From assembly GCA_905331475.1 (NCBI GenBank), contig CAJNYU010000496.1, forward strand, positions 124,001 to 188,000: 64,000 nucleotides of DNA, written 5' to 3'. The position numbers were made by a program, and so were the translations under genes. Source of the stretch: Rotaria socialis (lineage: Eukaryota > Rotifera > Eurotatoria > Philodinida > Philodinidae). Within the stretch, counting starts at the first letter, position 1; each line of letters begins with the position of its first letter. A model generated the notes under the pieces. The model was not told where the DNA came from and searched no databases. It saw only the letters and a list, made by a program, of their open reading frames with translations. Shown one piece after another: positions 1-15,800 of the stretch.

Positions 1-862
1 CGTTTTTTTTATTAATATTTTTGTTGCTATTCTTTTTCAATCAATCATACATTCTATAAATGATTCGTAATGACCGGAACTTATGATGACGACAACATGT
101 TTTAAAGTTCTATAGTGCTATATAATTATGTGTCTACATGTAGTTTTATTGAAAGCAATAATGAAAAGAAATGAAAGGAAATAATTGTAAGATACTAAAT
201 TCTATAACGAGCATATTCAAGACTCAATTGAAAAACGATGTACCCATTGAGAGAACTCTACAATCCTTGTTTTAATATTACGCTCAAAAAACGTTTCAGT
301 AATTTATTCATGCGACAAAAATTCTGATCATCAGGATCGAAATAATAATGACTAGAAGTGTTTGTTAAGTTCTATGATTTGTTTTTTGATTCAGCTCAGA
401 TATCAATCGATGACAGGCTTGCAGAAAAAGTCATGTAAACTCCTAATGTGAAAGCCAACGAAGCTACGATGATTAAAGTAAAATACTTCTAAAATGTGTA
501 TGTCATTGATTCTTCAATCGCAATGTGAGAAAAATATTTATTAAAATATGACATTTAACTTACACAGAATGAATGCAACTTTTCACAATATATTTAACAA
601 ACGCTTAAATATCTAAACAATAATTAGGTGTGAATGAGATTAACTGTTTCTTTTAAATTCCTGGTTTTCATTAGCATGACAAATCAAAAAAATAGTAAAT
701 TGTCGATACCATACTAATGAATTGTAACCTCGTTAATCTATCATTTTTGTTTTAATACTAACATAAATATGCTTGGTGTGCTATCAATATTATTCCGAGT
801 TTAACTACCAATAAGTCATTATTAACGGCGAAAAAAAGAACCGATTTTCAATTTTTTAATAG
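1..862 (+). other. Non-coding flank, probably an intron of the dynein gene
   Basis: No open frame of useful length with recognisable coding character is visible here on either strand. The stretch is AT-rich with short poly-T runs and ends in a pyrimidine-rich tract and an AG at 861-862, which serves as splice acceptor for the first visible dynein exon. Because the first exon encodes an internal part of the dynein tail, this is most likely the intron before it, and the upstream exons lie outside the window. Confidence 0.6.
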
Positions 863-3800
863 ATAACAAATCAAATGATTACCTCGTCGAAAATCTACAT
901 CACGAGTAATTATAGCCAAACAGTTTGGTCACAAAGCCAAGAACAAGTTATATCCAAAATGCGTGATTGTATTAAATTAAATAAAGAATATCAATTTTCT
1001 TTTCAATTAACAAAAACTAAATTAGCGTCGAGTTCTACTGAACGTCCATTTGATTTTAGTGAAATGTATATATTTGGCAAATTCGATTCATTTGTGCGAC
1101 GATGCGAAAAAATTATTGATATCTATTCAATAATTAATATGTACTCGTGTTTAGCTGAATCTAAAATCGAAGGTATATCATCATTTCATTTGAAATTTAA
1201 TGGTATGGTTATAACGCTGAAGAAACAAGATTACGATTTTTTGGATCAACGTAAACAAGAAGTTGATCATGATTTAGATGATTTCCGTCAGTCTGTAGGA
1301 GATCTTCATCAAAATCTAAATGTATTTCTTGATAAATATTTTGATGCTATAAAAAATACTGAACGTGCATTAACGACATTAAAACGTTTTGAAAAATTAA
1401 AAATACCAAATATTGGTTTAAACGAAAAATATGTAAAGATTCTACAGCAATATTCAAAAGATGTTGATTTAGTAGCAAAAATTTATCAAAAATATTCTGC
1501 CGAACCACCTATTCAAAGAGATTTACCACCAGTTGCTGGTAGGAAAAGCTCGATGCATTGTTGGTTTCTTATTTATTTTCTTTTTTTTTGTAAGGTCGAA
1601 TTATTTGGGCTCGACAACTATATAAACGTCTTCAACAACCCATGGATATATTTGTTGCTAATAAAACAATTCTTCAATATCCTGATGCAAAAAAAATCAT
1701 TAAAAATTATAATCAATTATCGAAAGTGCTTCTTTCCTATGAAATTCTCTATCATCGCGGATGGCTTCGTCAAGTTGATGTTGTATCAACTGGTATTCAT
1801 TCGAGTATATTGATTCGTGTTAAGCGTGATGAAGCCGGACCAGCTGCATCCATTAATGGACAATCACCATCATCATCATCAATCGTAATGTCAACATCGG
1901 ACACGAATCCTGAATATTTTGTTAATTTTGATCCAAATATTCTTGAATTAATACGTGAAACTCAATGTTTAGCACGTTTAAATTTAGAAATACCTGAAGA
2001 AGCTGCTTCATTAGTACAACGTGAAAATTTTCTTAAAAAACATTTTCAAGATTTAACACAATTAGTTGAAAAAAATAAACAACTACGTGAAAAAATAAAA
2101 CAACCATTTGAAGCACTTTTGACACCGAAAATTCATCGTTTAAATGATATCATTCATCCTGGCTTAACTTCAATAACATGGGTCTCGTTAACAATTGATG
2201 ATTTTGTCAATACAGTTCGTTGAATTCTTTTTTTAACGACTATCATATTGTTTCTGATTCTTCAATAGGTTAATTCAGCATTAGATGAATTTAATTTAAG
2301 TTTAGAACGAATAAATAATCTTCTAGCATATCGTGTTGACGCCGTACTCGATGAAATAGCTACGACAACTCTTTGCGATCTACCAGAAGATGAACCAATA
2401 GCACCAGCAGAATTCCTACAACAGACTCAAGTAATTCAAAAATTATAATAGAAAACGATATTTTTCATTTACCTCTGTAAATAGGAATTATGCGATCTTG
2501 CAGCAAAACATATTCAAATGAAATCTCATCATGTCGAAGATGCTGTTCTCGAAGTTGTTGATCTTTTGTGTGGAGATTTCATAGATGCAAATGCTGAGAG
2601 CGAACTACAAATACAATATTCAAATACGGATATAGATTTCGATGACGATGAATACGATGGTTCGATTCTTTTTTTTTATATCAATTAAGCAGTTCGAAAA
2701 CATTTATTTTATTCTAGAAGAAAAATCAGTCAATAATGATTCAAGCTCACAAAAATCGCATCGACCAACAACTACAACAAATCGATTAAGACAAGATTCA
2801 TCTGGAATATCAGCATCAGCACGAAAAAAATCTTCAACTCTTTTAACAACATCAATACGTCACAAACGACAACAGAAGAAAGAATTCTTACGCAATGCTA
2901 TCACAGAATTACTTCATTATTTTAATCATAAAAATCTCGATGCTATTATTAAAGTTATTCGAATAACTTTAGAAAGAATACGAAAACGAATTCCAACAAC
3001 TCTTAATTATGGTAAGCAAAAAAGAAAGAACTTTTTCTTTTTTTATTCTAGCAAATTTATATTTGATTTAGATCAAAATCAACGAGATGTACCAATCTTT
3101 AAAATTTTTGCTGAATTATTAATACCAACTGTAACTGTGCAACCACCAATTGACGAAGTACAAATTTATCTAAATAAAGCTGTGAAAGCCATTATTTCTA
3201 TTTCAAAATATATTTCACAATGGAGCAAAGATCGATCAAGAGTAAGTAACATTTGTTTGAAAAATAAAGACTAAAATTTGCGAAGGAAAAAACACTATCG
3301 GAATTTAGTTCAAAGAAAAAGTTTTTGAATATTGTTCATTCTCTGTTTCTAGACAGTTCCATTATCTTTGAATTTAATTCAAGTATTAACTGAAATTAGA
3401 TTTCAGAAGTCGACTTGTGATGATTTCTATTCGTTAAAAAGATCTAGTAGTCAAATAGATTTCTCTGATGTGTGTTTTCTTCCGTTGGAAATAACGATTT
3501 TATTTTCATATTTAAAACTGCATGAATCTTTACAACTTACTACTGAAAATATAACCACAGATAAATTCATTGTTTCTTTTATTTTATTATTTTCAGGGAA
3601 AACGTAAGGGTCAATTGGAACCAAAAAGTAATCTGAATTCTCAAGAACAGGAACGTCTTCGTGCAATAAATTCTATGACAGAACGTAACGATGAAGACAA
3701 TGCAGTTTACGGTGGTTATAATTCTGAATCATTTCGAATCGATTTAAATCCTCAAGGAATAATGACTTCAACAAATGTCAACAGTGGAACACGATTCAAT

Positions 3801-6800
3801 GCTCGCGTTGATCAACAGCAAATATCTAAAGTGCAATTTACTGTGGATAACAACTTTTTCAAAAGTGTATCTGAAAACAAAGATATTGCTAAATTAGTAT
3901 CTCAATTAGCAACTTGCATTACTACAACTAAAAGTGTAGGCAATGAAACAAATTTTCCTTTTTTTATTATGAATTAATTTTTTCTCTTTTTCGATCGATA
4001 GGATATTATATCAGGACTTAAAATCTTTACACAATATAATTTATTATGGCAAATAGATCGCGATGAACAAGTGAAACTCTTTGAGTCTAAAAAGCCACAC
4101 GTATCAGAATATGAAATTAAAATAAAATACTATGAAAATCTTGCGTCAAGTATTAATTCACAATTGGAATTCATATCTATTGGGCCATTTGCTATATTTA
4201 CCAGTATATATTATATTCTTTTTTTCTTCATGAAAACAATAGATAAAGTTAAAACTGTGTTTTTCTTTTAAATCTAGAACATTTGAAATTTGCTCTTAAT
4301 CAAGAAGTTCGTGATTGGATTGTTGTTTATGGTCAATCTTGTAATGTCAAATATCAAAAAGAATTGAACGATGTTTTAAAATTTATTGAAAATATTGAAA
4401 ATCGTTTATCACGAGGGATAAAAGACTTAGAAGATATTCGTTTAATAATGATGGCTGTAAAAGATTTAAGAGAAAATGAAATACATATTGACATGAGTAT
4501 AACACCTATTGAAGAATCGTATGCTATACTACAACTACATAATATTAGTATACCTCGAGAAGATATTGAACGAGCTGATTCTCTTCGATATCGATGGGAA
4601 AAATTGCAAATGCGTTGCGTAAGATTAAATTTTATCTGACGTATTCTCTCGATAGATGTATTTATTTTTATAGACTGAAGTGACATCAAAATTACTTGAA
4701 ATTCAACCACAATATCGATCTGAGCTATTAAGCAATGTGAAAATATTTAAACGAGAATGTGCACAATTTTATATTGATTATGAACAACGTGGACCAACAG
4801 CACCTGGCCTAACACCACGAGAATCCAGTGATAGACAAATGTTATTTCAAAGTCGCGTAGAAAATCTATATAAAAGATATGAAACATATCATGGCGGCGA
4901 GGAATTATTTGGTTTACCTATAACTGAGTATCCACAGTTAGAAAAACTTCGAAAATATTTATTATTATTACAACATCTTTACAGTTTATATAATAAAGTA
5001 CTGGATACTGTTGCAAGTTATTTTGATATAGCTTGGACTGATGTTAATATTGATAAAATCAAACAAGAATTATCCGATTTTCAAACATCTTGTAGAAGAT
5101 TACCAAAAGGTCTAAGAGAATTTCCAGCATTTCACGCATTGAAGAAAACTATTGATGATTTCAATGAATGTAAGTTTGAATTGAAAACAAAAACCGATCT
5201 ATTGTGAGTATTGTATGTATGTTATCTATAGGTTGTCCTTTATTGGAGATGATGTCAAATCCTGCTGTAAAACCTCGTCATTGGCAACGCATAGCTGAAG
5301 TAACTGATACGAAGAATTTAGATGTTGAAATGGAAGATTTTCGTTTGAGAAATGTTATGGATTTACCGTTATTACAATATAAAGAAGACATAGAAGATAT
5401 TTGTATTGCTGCTGTTAAAGAATGCGATATTGAAGCTAAACTTAAACAAGTTGAATCTGATTGGAAAAATCAAGAATTTAAGTTTGCACAATTTAAACTT
5501 CGAGGTGAACTATTACTTAAAGGTGATCGAATTCAAGAAGTGATTAGTCTATTAGAAGATTCTCTTATGTTACTTGGCTCATTGATGTCAAATAGGTTTG
5601 TAATTTCGTTTAGGAAATTAAAAGGAAATAAATCTTTAACTGTCATAGATATAATGTTCCATTTCGGAAACAAATTCAAAAATGGGTTAAAAATTTAACC
5701 GATACCAATGAAATCATTGAAAATTGGATGTACGTACAAAATCTATGGGTATATCTCGAGGCTGTTTTTGTCGGTGGTGATATTGCTAAACAATTGCCAC
5801 AGGAAGCAAAACGATTTTCGTCGATTGATAAATCTTGGCTTAAAATAATGTATAAAGCACATGAACAACCAACAGTCGTACAATGTTGTACTGCCGATGA
5901 TACATTAAAACAACTCTTACCACATCTTCTTGAACAACTTGAATTGTGCCAAAAATCATTAACTGGCTATTTAGAACGCAAGCGTCTTTTATTTCCGCGT
6001 TTCTTTTTTGTTTCTGATCCAGCACTACTAGAAATCTTAGGTCAAGCGAGTGATCCACATACAATTAAAGCACATCTATTAAGTGTTTTTGATAATATTA
6101 AAACAGTGAAATTTCATGAGAGAGATTATGATAAAATTTTAAATATCGAATCATCTGAAGGTGAAATTGTTGATGTAAGATTAAAATGAATTTTATCTGT
6201 GATTGTTATTTTTTAAATTATTTTATTCATTTAGCTTGAAAAACCTGTGAAAGCAGAAGGTAATGTCGAAGTATGGTTGATGTCTCTTCTGAAAGAATCT
6301 CATCGATCTTTGCATGGTGTTATTCGTCAAGCGTATAGTGCTCTATCTGATAAACAATCATTTCATCTCATTGAATTTCTTAACAGTTACCCATCACAAG
6401 TTGGACTTTTAGGTTTGCAAATCATCTGGACACGTGATACGACAGATGCACTACGTCATGCTAAACTTAATAGAAATTTGATGAGACAAACAGCAAAAGT
6501 GTTTAGTGAATTGCTTGATATATTAATCAATCAGACAACGAAAAGTCTATCAACCGTTGAACGCACCAAGTATGAAACATTAATAACAATTCAAGTACAT
6601 CAAAAAGATATATTCGATGAACTTTTACAAACAAATATTCGTTCAGTCGCTGATTTTGATTGGCTTAAACAGACAAGATTCTATTTTAATGAAGATTTAG
6701 ATAAAGTACAAATAGCCATTACCGATGTTGATTTCACTTACATGAATGAGTTTCTTGGTTGTACTGAACGTTTAGTTATTACACCATTGACTGATCGATG

Positions 6801-9800
6801 TTATATTACATTAGCACAAGCATTACACATGAGTATGGGTGGAGCACCTGCTGGACCAGCTGGAACAGGTAAAATGATTTCGTTACAATCTTGAAACAAG
6901 CAGTGTTTTAGGTGAAATTGTTTTGAGATTGTGGATTTCTGTCAAAAATCATAATAAATTCTAGAATTGGGAGAAGTTCTTACATCGTTTCCGCGCGAGA
7001 TGCTGTATCTCCTCCGAAGGTATTGAGTATTTCTCCAATTTTCGACATATTTGCCATCGTTCGGAAAGTCAGATTAAAAATCATGTTACTGTATGCATTT
7101 TAATTCTAATGAATTTTAAAGCAAAATTCGCTAACAGCACTTTTGACTACAGAGTAAATTATTTTAATGTTTTAGGAAAAACTGAAACTGTGAAAGATAT
7201 GGGACGAAGTCTTGGAAAATATGTTGTTGTAAGTAACTGATGAGCCTATTTTTTTTCTTTTGAATAAACCATTGAATTTTATATTAATAATAGGTATTTA
7301 ATTGTTCTGATCAAATGGATTTTCGTGGTTTAGGTCGTATATTTAAAGGTCTAGCTCAATCTGGTTCTTACGGTTGTTTCGATGAATTTAATCGTATTGA
7401 TTTGCCTGTACTCTCGGTTGCTGCACAACAAATAGCTATTGTTCTTGCCTGTAAAAAAGAGCGAAAACGTCATTTCGTTTTTACTGATGGTGATATGATT
7501 GAAATGAATATGGAGTTCGGAATATTTCTAACAATGAATCCAGGCTATGCTGGTCGACAGGAATTTCCAGAAAATTTAAAAATTAATTTTCGTTCTGTCG
7601 CTATGATGGTGCCGGATCGTCTACCAATTATTCGTGTTAAAATGGCTGCAAGTGGTTTCAGAGATAATGTTTCTTTATCAAAGAAATTTTACACACTTTA
7701 TATATTATGTGAAGAACAACTTAGTAAACAAGTAAGAATTTCATTTCTTTTCTTTTTCAACAAAAAAAGCATTTCGAATGAAATAAATTCTAGGTTCATT
7801 ATGACTTTGGTCTACGAAATATTCTATCCGTACTACGAACATTGGGTGCAGTTAAACGTGCCAATAAAGAAGATGCCGAAAAGACTATTGTGATGCGAGT
7901 ACTTCGCGATATGAATTTATCAAAATTAGTATGTCGATTTACTTTTTAATTGTTTTGATCATGTTCTAACAATAATTTTGTTTTATTTTAATATAGGTTG
8001 ATGAAGATGAACCTTTATTCCTATCATTAATCAATGATCTTTTTCCAAATATAAAATTAGAAAAAGAAACGTATGCTGAATTAGAAATGGCTATCGAAAG
8101 AGAAGTGCAATCGGCTGGACTTATTAGTCATCCATCGTGGATATTGAAAATAATTCAAGTAATTAATTTTATTCTTCGTTTTTAATATTCAAATGGTTCT
8201 TGATCTTGCTGGTTTTCTTTTCTTTCTCTTGTATAGTTATATGAAACTCAGCGTGTTCGTCATGGTATGATGACATTAGGACCAGCTGGTGTTGGCAAAA
8301 CGTGTTGTATTCATACATTGATGAAAGCTATGACAATATGTGGTGAACCACATCGTGAAATGCGTATGAATCCAAAATCGATCACAGCACCACAAATGTT
8401 TGGTCGATTAGATGCAGCAACAAATGATTGGACCGATGGAATATTTTCAACATTATGGCGACGAACATTACGTTCGAAGAAAGGTGAATTTATTTGGCTC
8501 GTTCTAGATGGTCCTGTCGATGCTATTTGGATTGAAAATTTAAATTCAGTATTGGATGATAATAAAAAGTTAACATTAGCTAATGGTGATCTAATTCCAA
8601 TGGCACCAAATTGTAAAATTATTTTTGAAGTACACAATATTGATAATGCATCACCAGCTACTGTTAGTAGAAATGGTATGGTTTACATGAGTAGTTCTGG
8701 TTTAGATTGGCGACCATTAATTCAAGTATGTATTCATGTAGTTTGTTAGTAGAATCTTTACTTAGTTTTAATGTGAACTTAAGATGAATTCTTTAATATG
8801 TGGAATATGCGTCGAGTAAAAAGGATCTAAACAGGCTAGAATTATTTTTTCATGAATCATCAATCGTTCAGGAAGCAATACCTTTTGCTAACGATTGTAA
8901 TAGATACTCATTGTATTCCATAGTAGTTGTATCTGAATAGGCTCAGAAATATTGTTAATATGTGTTATTGAAAATTTGTGTGAATCGTTTCGTTAATGTC
9001 TTCTAGAATGATTTTCTATTGAAAAGTACCTCTGACAAAGAATACTGATGATGGTTGCTATGAAAGTGTAGAAATAGCTTCCATTTGAGATTTCTATTTA
9101 TTCTATGTTCTTTTTTTTCTCGAAAGATAAAAACCTCAAATCTTATTTTCAATAGGGTTGGATTAAACGCGATCGATCAAATTATGATGGTGACATCTTG
9201 ATGCGTTTATTTGAACAATCATTTCCATTTATTTATCGATATTTTTCACTTTATCTTAAATCAAAAATGCCTGTACTTGAATGCATGATTGTATCTCAGG
9301 TAGATCATTGCTCTTGTTGTATTCTTCAAATTTTAATTTTCAAATTTAGGCCTGCAAATTGTTAAATGGTTTATTACCTTTAAAAGAAGCGAAAGATCAA
9401 TTCACAATACAACATATTGAACGTTTATATGTATTCTCTATAATGTGGTCGATTGGTGCTTTTCTTGAACTTGATGATCGAGCACGTTTACAAGCATTTT
9501 TATCTAATAATCCTGATTCTAATTTTCGTTTGGATACACCCATTCTACCAGCTGATAGTGAAGATACAATGTTTGATTATTTTGTTCATGAGAAAACAGG
9601 TGCATGGACACATTGGAATCTTATTGTTACTGAATATATCTATCCAAAAGATCATGATCCTGAATATGCATCGATTCTTGTGCCAAATGTTGATAATGTT
9701 CGAACTGATTTTCTTATTCATACAATAGCAAAACAGCAAAAAGTAAACTAAACTTACGAAAAATGTAACATAGTTGATAATACATATCTATATGTCGAAT

Positions 9801-12800
9801 CTCCTTTTAGGCTGTTCTACTCATTGGTGAACAAGGTACAGCTAAAACAGTTATTATGCAAGCATATTTAAATAAATATAATGCTGAAAAACATGTACAG
9901 AAAACAATCAATTTTTCATCGGCAACAAGTCCCAATATGTTTCAAAGAGTTATCGAATCGTTTGTTGATAAACGCGTTGGAACAACTTGTGGTCCGCCAG
10001 CGGGCAAAAAAATGACCGTATTTATTGATGATAGTACGTAGAAAAAAAAAAGACATAATTTTCAAGAGCAGATTTAGATGTTAAATTTTTATTAATTTCT
10101 TTTAGTTAATCTGCCATTAATCAATGAATGGGGCGATCAAATAACGAATGAAATTGTTCGTCAACTGATGGAACAAAATGGTTTTTATTCATTAGAAAAA
10201 CCTGGTGAATTTACAACTATTGTTGATATACAAGTTATTGCTGCTATGATACATCCAGGTGGCGGTCGAAATGATATTCCGCAACGTCTTAAACGTCATT
10301 TTTGTACATTTAATTGTACATTACCATCAAATGTACCAATTGATAAAATCTTTTCTGTTATTGCAAAAGGACACTATGCTAAAGAGCGTGGATTTAATGA
10401 CGAAGTACGATCACTTATTGACAAAGTTGTACCAGCTACAAGACGCTTATGGCAATTGACAAAAGTTAAAATGTTACCAACACCTGCAAAATTTCATTAT
10501 GTTTTTAATTTACGAGACCTTTCACGTATTTGGCAAGGAATAATTAATACAATTCCACAAGTTGTTAATAATGAAAAAAATTTATTGACTTTATGGAAAC
10601 ATGAATGTTCACGAGTTATATGCGATAGGTAAGTCCGAGCGAAAGCAAAGTTGAAGGAGATATATCATGGTTTATTAAAGTGTTAAATCTATGTCTCAAG
10701 AAAGAATAGCCTTCAAAAAGCGATTTCTATGAGACTAGAAAAAGATTGAAAGAGCCGCTCATATATCGTTATTTGAAGACGTGAAAGAACAGACTCCATG
10801 AAATCTTCAAAAACAAATTCGAGAATAGTTTGTATCGTGTTGCTTATTACAGCTAGAATCTGTGATATTTATTTGCAAGAGAGAGAGAAATCATAAAATT
10901 ACATTATTTTCATAGATTCACAGAATTGGATGATTATCGTTGGTTTTCAAAAACACTGGAACGTGTGGTTGACGAAGAATTAGGTTCGAAATATCAATCC
11001 ATAATAAAACGAGATGATTGGTTTGTCGATTTCTTAAGGTATTGTTTTTGTTTTTTGAATTATCTCATGTTTACATCTTTTCATTGATCAATTCATTTTT
11101 CTAGAGATGCACCAGAACCCACAGGTGATGAACCAGAAGACGCAGATTTTGATGCACCAAAAATCTACGAACCTATACCTTCATTGAACGTTCTTGAAGA
11201 TCGCTTAAAAATGTATTTAACACAATATAACGAGAGTATTCGTGGTTCAGGAATGGATCTAGTCTTTTTTAAAGATGCCATGACACATCTTGTAAAAATA
11301 TCTCGTATAATTCGAACACCACGTGGTAATGCTCTATTAGTTGGTGTTGGTGGTAGTGGTAAACAATCACTAACAAAACTAGCTTCGTTTATCGCCGGTT
11401 ATAAAACATTTCAAATAGCATTGACACGTGCATATAATGCCAATAACTTATTAGAAGATTTAAAAACACTCTATCTTATTGCTGGAAGAGATGGAAAAGG
11501 CATAGCGTTTATATTTTCCGATCAAGATATTAAAGATGAATCATTTCTAGAATATATTAACAATGTACTTTCATCAGGAGTTGTATGTTGAATTTTGTGT
11601 CATTCAATGAATTTCATGATTCATATAATTGCCGTTTGTTTTTAAGGTACCGGGAATGTTTGCAAGAGATGAAATGGATGAAATATGCCAAGAATTAGTA
11701 CCCATCATGAAAAAACAATATCCACGAAGACCACCAACAAATGAAAATCTATTTGATTATTTTCTAAGTCGTGTTCGACAAAATTTACATGTTGCTTTAT
11801 GTTTTTCACCTGTTGGTGAAAAATTTCGTAAACGAAGTAAAATTTAAAATACAAATGTTTGCTTTTCCGTACATCTTAAGAAATTTATTTTCGTCTAGGT
11901 CTACAATTTCCTGGTCTTGTTGCAAATTGTACAATCGATTGGTTTCTTCGTTGGCCACGTGATGCCCTTGTTGCTGTTGCTGATCATTTTCTTTCATCAT
12001 TTTCTACTGTTTCATCTGACGAAATTAAGAAGCAACTCGTTCAATGTATGGGTTCAGTACATGATGGTGTAGCCGAATATTGCTTACAATATTTTCAAAA
12101 ATATCGTCGAGCAACACATGTTACACCAAAATCATATCTTGCATTTCTCAATGGTTATAAAGAAATCTATACTCAAAAATTAAATGACATCGAATCTATG
12201 GCTAAACGTATGAATGATGGGCTTACACGTTTAGCTGACGCTGAAAAAGCTGTTATATTTATGAAAGAAGAATTAACAATCAAAGAAAAAGAACTGGATG
12301 TTGCAAATCAAAAAGCTGATCAAGTTCTAAAACAAGTTACGATTAAAAAAGGAGCAGCAGAAATTGTTCGACAGCAAGTTAAGAAAGTGAAAGATACAGC
12401 ACAAACATTAGTCGATGAAATACATAGAGACAAAATACAAGCAAATGCTGAACTTGAAAAGGCAACGCCAGCATTAATTGTATGTTTTTCTTAAATTTCA
12501 ATATGAAATATCATTCGATTGTAATACAATTTTTTTTTTCTAGGCAGCTGAAGAAGCTTTAAAAACAATATCATCGGGAGATATTTCTGTTGTGCGTCAA
12601 TTAAAACATCCACCACGTCTTATTCGTCAAATAATGGATTGTGTCTTAATTCTTTTTGGGCGTCAATTAAATAGTCCAACTAATTTTGATTATGAATTAC
12701 AAGGACCTTCGCCAAGTTGGGAATTATCAATAAGAGTATAACACTTTTGTTTTGAATACATGTATATGCCCTTCACAATAAGATTCCTTCTATTTTCTAT

Positions 12801-15800
12801 AGATGATGATTGAAACAAATTTTCTTCAAAATCTTCAATCATTTCCGCGTGATCGAATTAATGATGAACAAATTGAACTGCTTCAACCATATTTTCGTGT
12901 ACCTGACTATACACCCGAAGGTGCTAGAGTAGCTGCTGGTGCTATAGCTGGTTTATTAACATGGACGCGTGCTATGGCAGAATTTTTTTATGTTAATAAA
13001 CGTGTTCTTCCATTAAAAGCCAATTTAGCCATGGAAGAAGCTCGACTAATGAGAGCCAATGCACAATTAAAAACGGCACAAGAAGAACTTGATCGACGTG
13101 AAGCTGAAGTCGCTGCTGCCCAAGCTGAATATGATATGGCTATGTCAATAAAACAACGTCTACAAGATGATCTTGATCGAACATTGAAACGAATGAATGC
13201 AGCTAGAGAATTAATATCAGGTTTAGCTGATGAACAAGAACGATGGACTGAAGAAAGTAAACAATTCAAAGCACAAATTGGACGGTAAAAAGAAACGACC
13301 TAGAAATGTTTCTTTCTGTTTACTGACTTTTCTTTCTGTTTAAGATTAATTGGTGATGTACTTCTTTGTACAGGTTTCCTCTCATATCAAGGTCCGTTTA
13401 ATCAAGATTTTCGTTTACTATTAGCAAAAGATTGGCAAAAACTGTTAACAGAACGAAATATTCTATTTACACGAACATTAAATGTAACTGACTATTTAAC
13501 TGATGTAACAATGGTCGGTGAATGGAAATTACAAGGTTTACCTAATGATGAATTATCAGTGCAAAATGCTATTATCGTAACACGTGCTAAACGTTTTGCA
13601 TTATTAATTGATCCACAAGGGCAAGGAAAAAGTTGGATAAAACGAAAAGAATTAAATAATGATTTACAATTAACAAATCTTCATTCAAAACATTTTCGAC
13701 AACATCTAGAAGATTGTCTTTCACTTGGTCGACCGTTATTAATCGAAGATGTTGGAGATGAACTTGATCCAGCATTGGATAATATTTTAGAAAAAAATTT
13801 TATTCGTGCCGGTACAACACTTAAAGTTAAAGTCGGAGATAAAGAAGTCGATGTACTGAACGGTTTTAATTTATACATAACAACAAAATTAGCTAATCCA
13901 GCATTTACACCTGAAGTATCAGCTAAAACATCAGTTATTGATTTTACAGTTACAATGAAAGGATTAGAAGATCAATTATTAGGTTTAACTATTTTGAAAG
14001 AAAAAGCTGAATTAGAAGGCGAACGCGTTAAAATGTTAGAAGATATTCAAGCTAGTAATAAACGTATTAAAGAACTTGAAGATAATTTACTATCAAGATT
14101 AAGTAATTCAAAAGTAAGTATTTATCATTGTCATAATGGCAGATATATGTATCGATTTATTTTCTATTAGGGTTCATTAGTCGATGACGATGGTTTAATT
14201 CGAACATTGAAAAAAACAAAAGTCACATCAAATGATGTTAAACAAAAACTTCAAATAGCTACAGAGACGAGTCAAAAAATAAATATTGCACGTGAAGAAT
14301 ATCGTCCAGTTGCTACACGAGGTTCTATTATTTATTTTCTTATTGTTGAAATGTCGCTTGTTAATGTGATGTATCAAACATCATTAAAACAATTTTTACA
14401 ATTATTTGATCAAGCACTTGAACGGTCACCACGAGTAAATTCATTATAGCGACATAAGAATTGAAAACACGTTTATTTTCTTTTGTGATTATTTTCAGTC
14501 ACCCGTTACATCAAAACGAATCACTAATGTCATGGAATATTTAACATATGAAATGTACAAATATGCTGTGCGTGGTTATTATGAAGAACATAAATTTATG
14601 TTTACACTTTTACTAGCATTGAAAATTGATTTACAAGCGACTCGAATCAAATTTGATGAATTTCAAACATTAATTAAAGGCGGTGCTTCATTGGATGCCA
14701 ACATAGGTACTAAAAATAATATTCTGTTCTTTTCTTTTTCGTGTTATAATTAATGAACGCTGTATTTAATTTTTAGTACCACATAAACCACCATATAAAT
14801 GGTTACAATATGATAGTTGGCTTAATCTTGTTGAATTGTCAAAGCTTTATCAATTCGGAGATATACTTAATTCTGTAAGTGATGTTTTCTTTAAGCTACT
14901 ATTCTAATTAATTATTTTCTTCTTATTTAGCTTCAACGTGCTGGTCCGTCATGGGAAACATGGTTTAAAGTACGTACATCATAATTATTCTTTCTTGTCT
15001 TACGAGAGAACTATATGGATTGAAACATGCCTTTTGAGCTTGTATTTGACTTGCAAGAGCATCTTGTAGAGATCAGTGAAACTCTAAAAAAAAAACGTTT
15101 ACTGTCATATATTACTAGAAGCTTCAGCGAAAACGCTCTTGCTTCAAGGTATTGAAACTATATTTCGTACCCAAACAGTGACTTGAATTGATACAATTGT
15201 TATCGAGAAAGATTTGATGGGAATAGAATTTTCATAGTAGTCTGTCCATATAATTGACCAAGAAAATCCAACAGTTCGTTGTCAAGATCTGAAACGCCAT
15301 GAGCTCTGTCAAAAATGGGATATTGTATTCTCTCGATAATTTTTCTAGAAGAAAATTACAAGAAGCCATTTTCTTGGATTCTTGATACCCATTTAGTGTC
15401 AATCAAAGATGTTGTGAATAACTTTGGAAGATCTTGTTTGGTAGATTTTTTGTCATCCATGTAATCAAAAACAAAATTGATACTTGAAATTCTGACTTGT
15501 AACTGTAGAAACATGGCGAAATTTTGTTTAGTGAAGTTTCAGTATATACTCAAAGTTCGATTAAAGCTAAAGTAAAATGGAATTGACTTGATTAAAAGTG
15601 CCCAAATGGTTAACCCTCTAGAACTGTAATAGCCCTAAGCAAAGTCTTCTTATTATAAGCTCACATGGCATGCATCAGTCTATGTTATTCTCTCTACGAT
15701 ATATACAATTTAAACTCATGCTAGGTTTCTCAAACTACTCTTCCGAACGTTAGTATTCTGCTCTAAATTAGTTTGCTGCTCTCTGCATTTTTCTTTTCTC

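Noticed and set aside
3368-3607. 79-codon frame between dynein exons at 3241 and 3597
   Set aside because: Joining 3072-3241 directly to 3597-3935 keeps phase and matches the family; the frame interrupts it.
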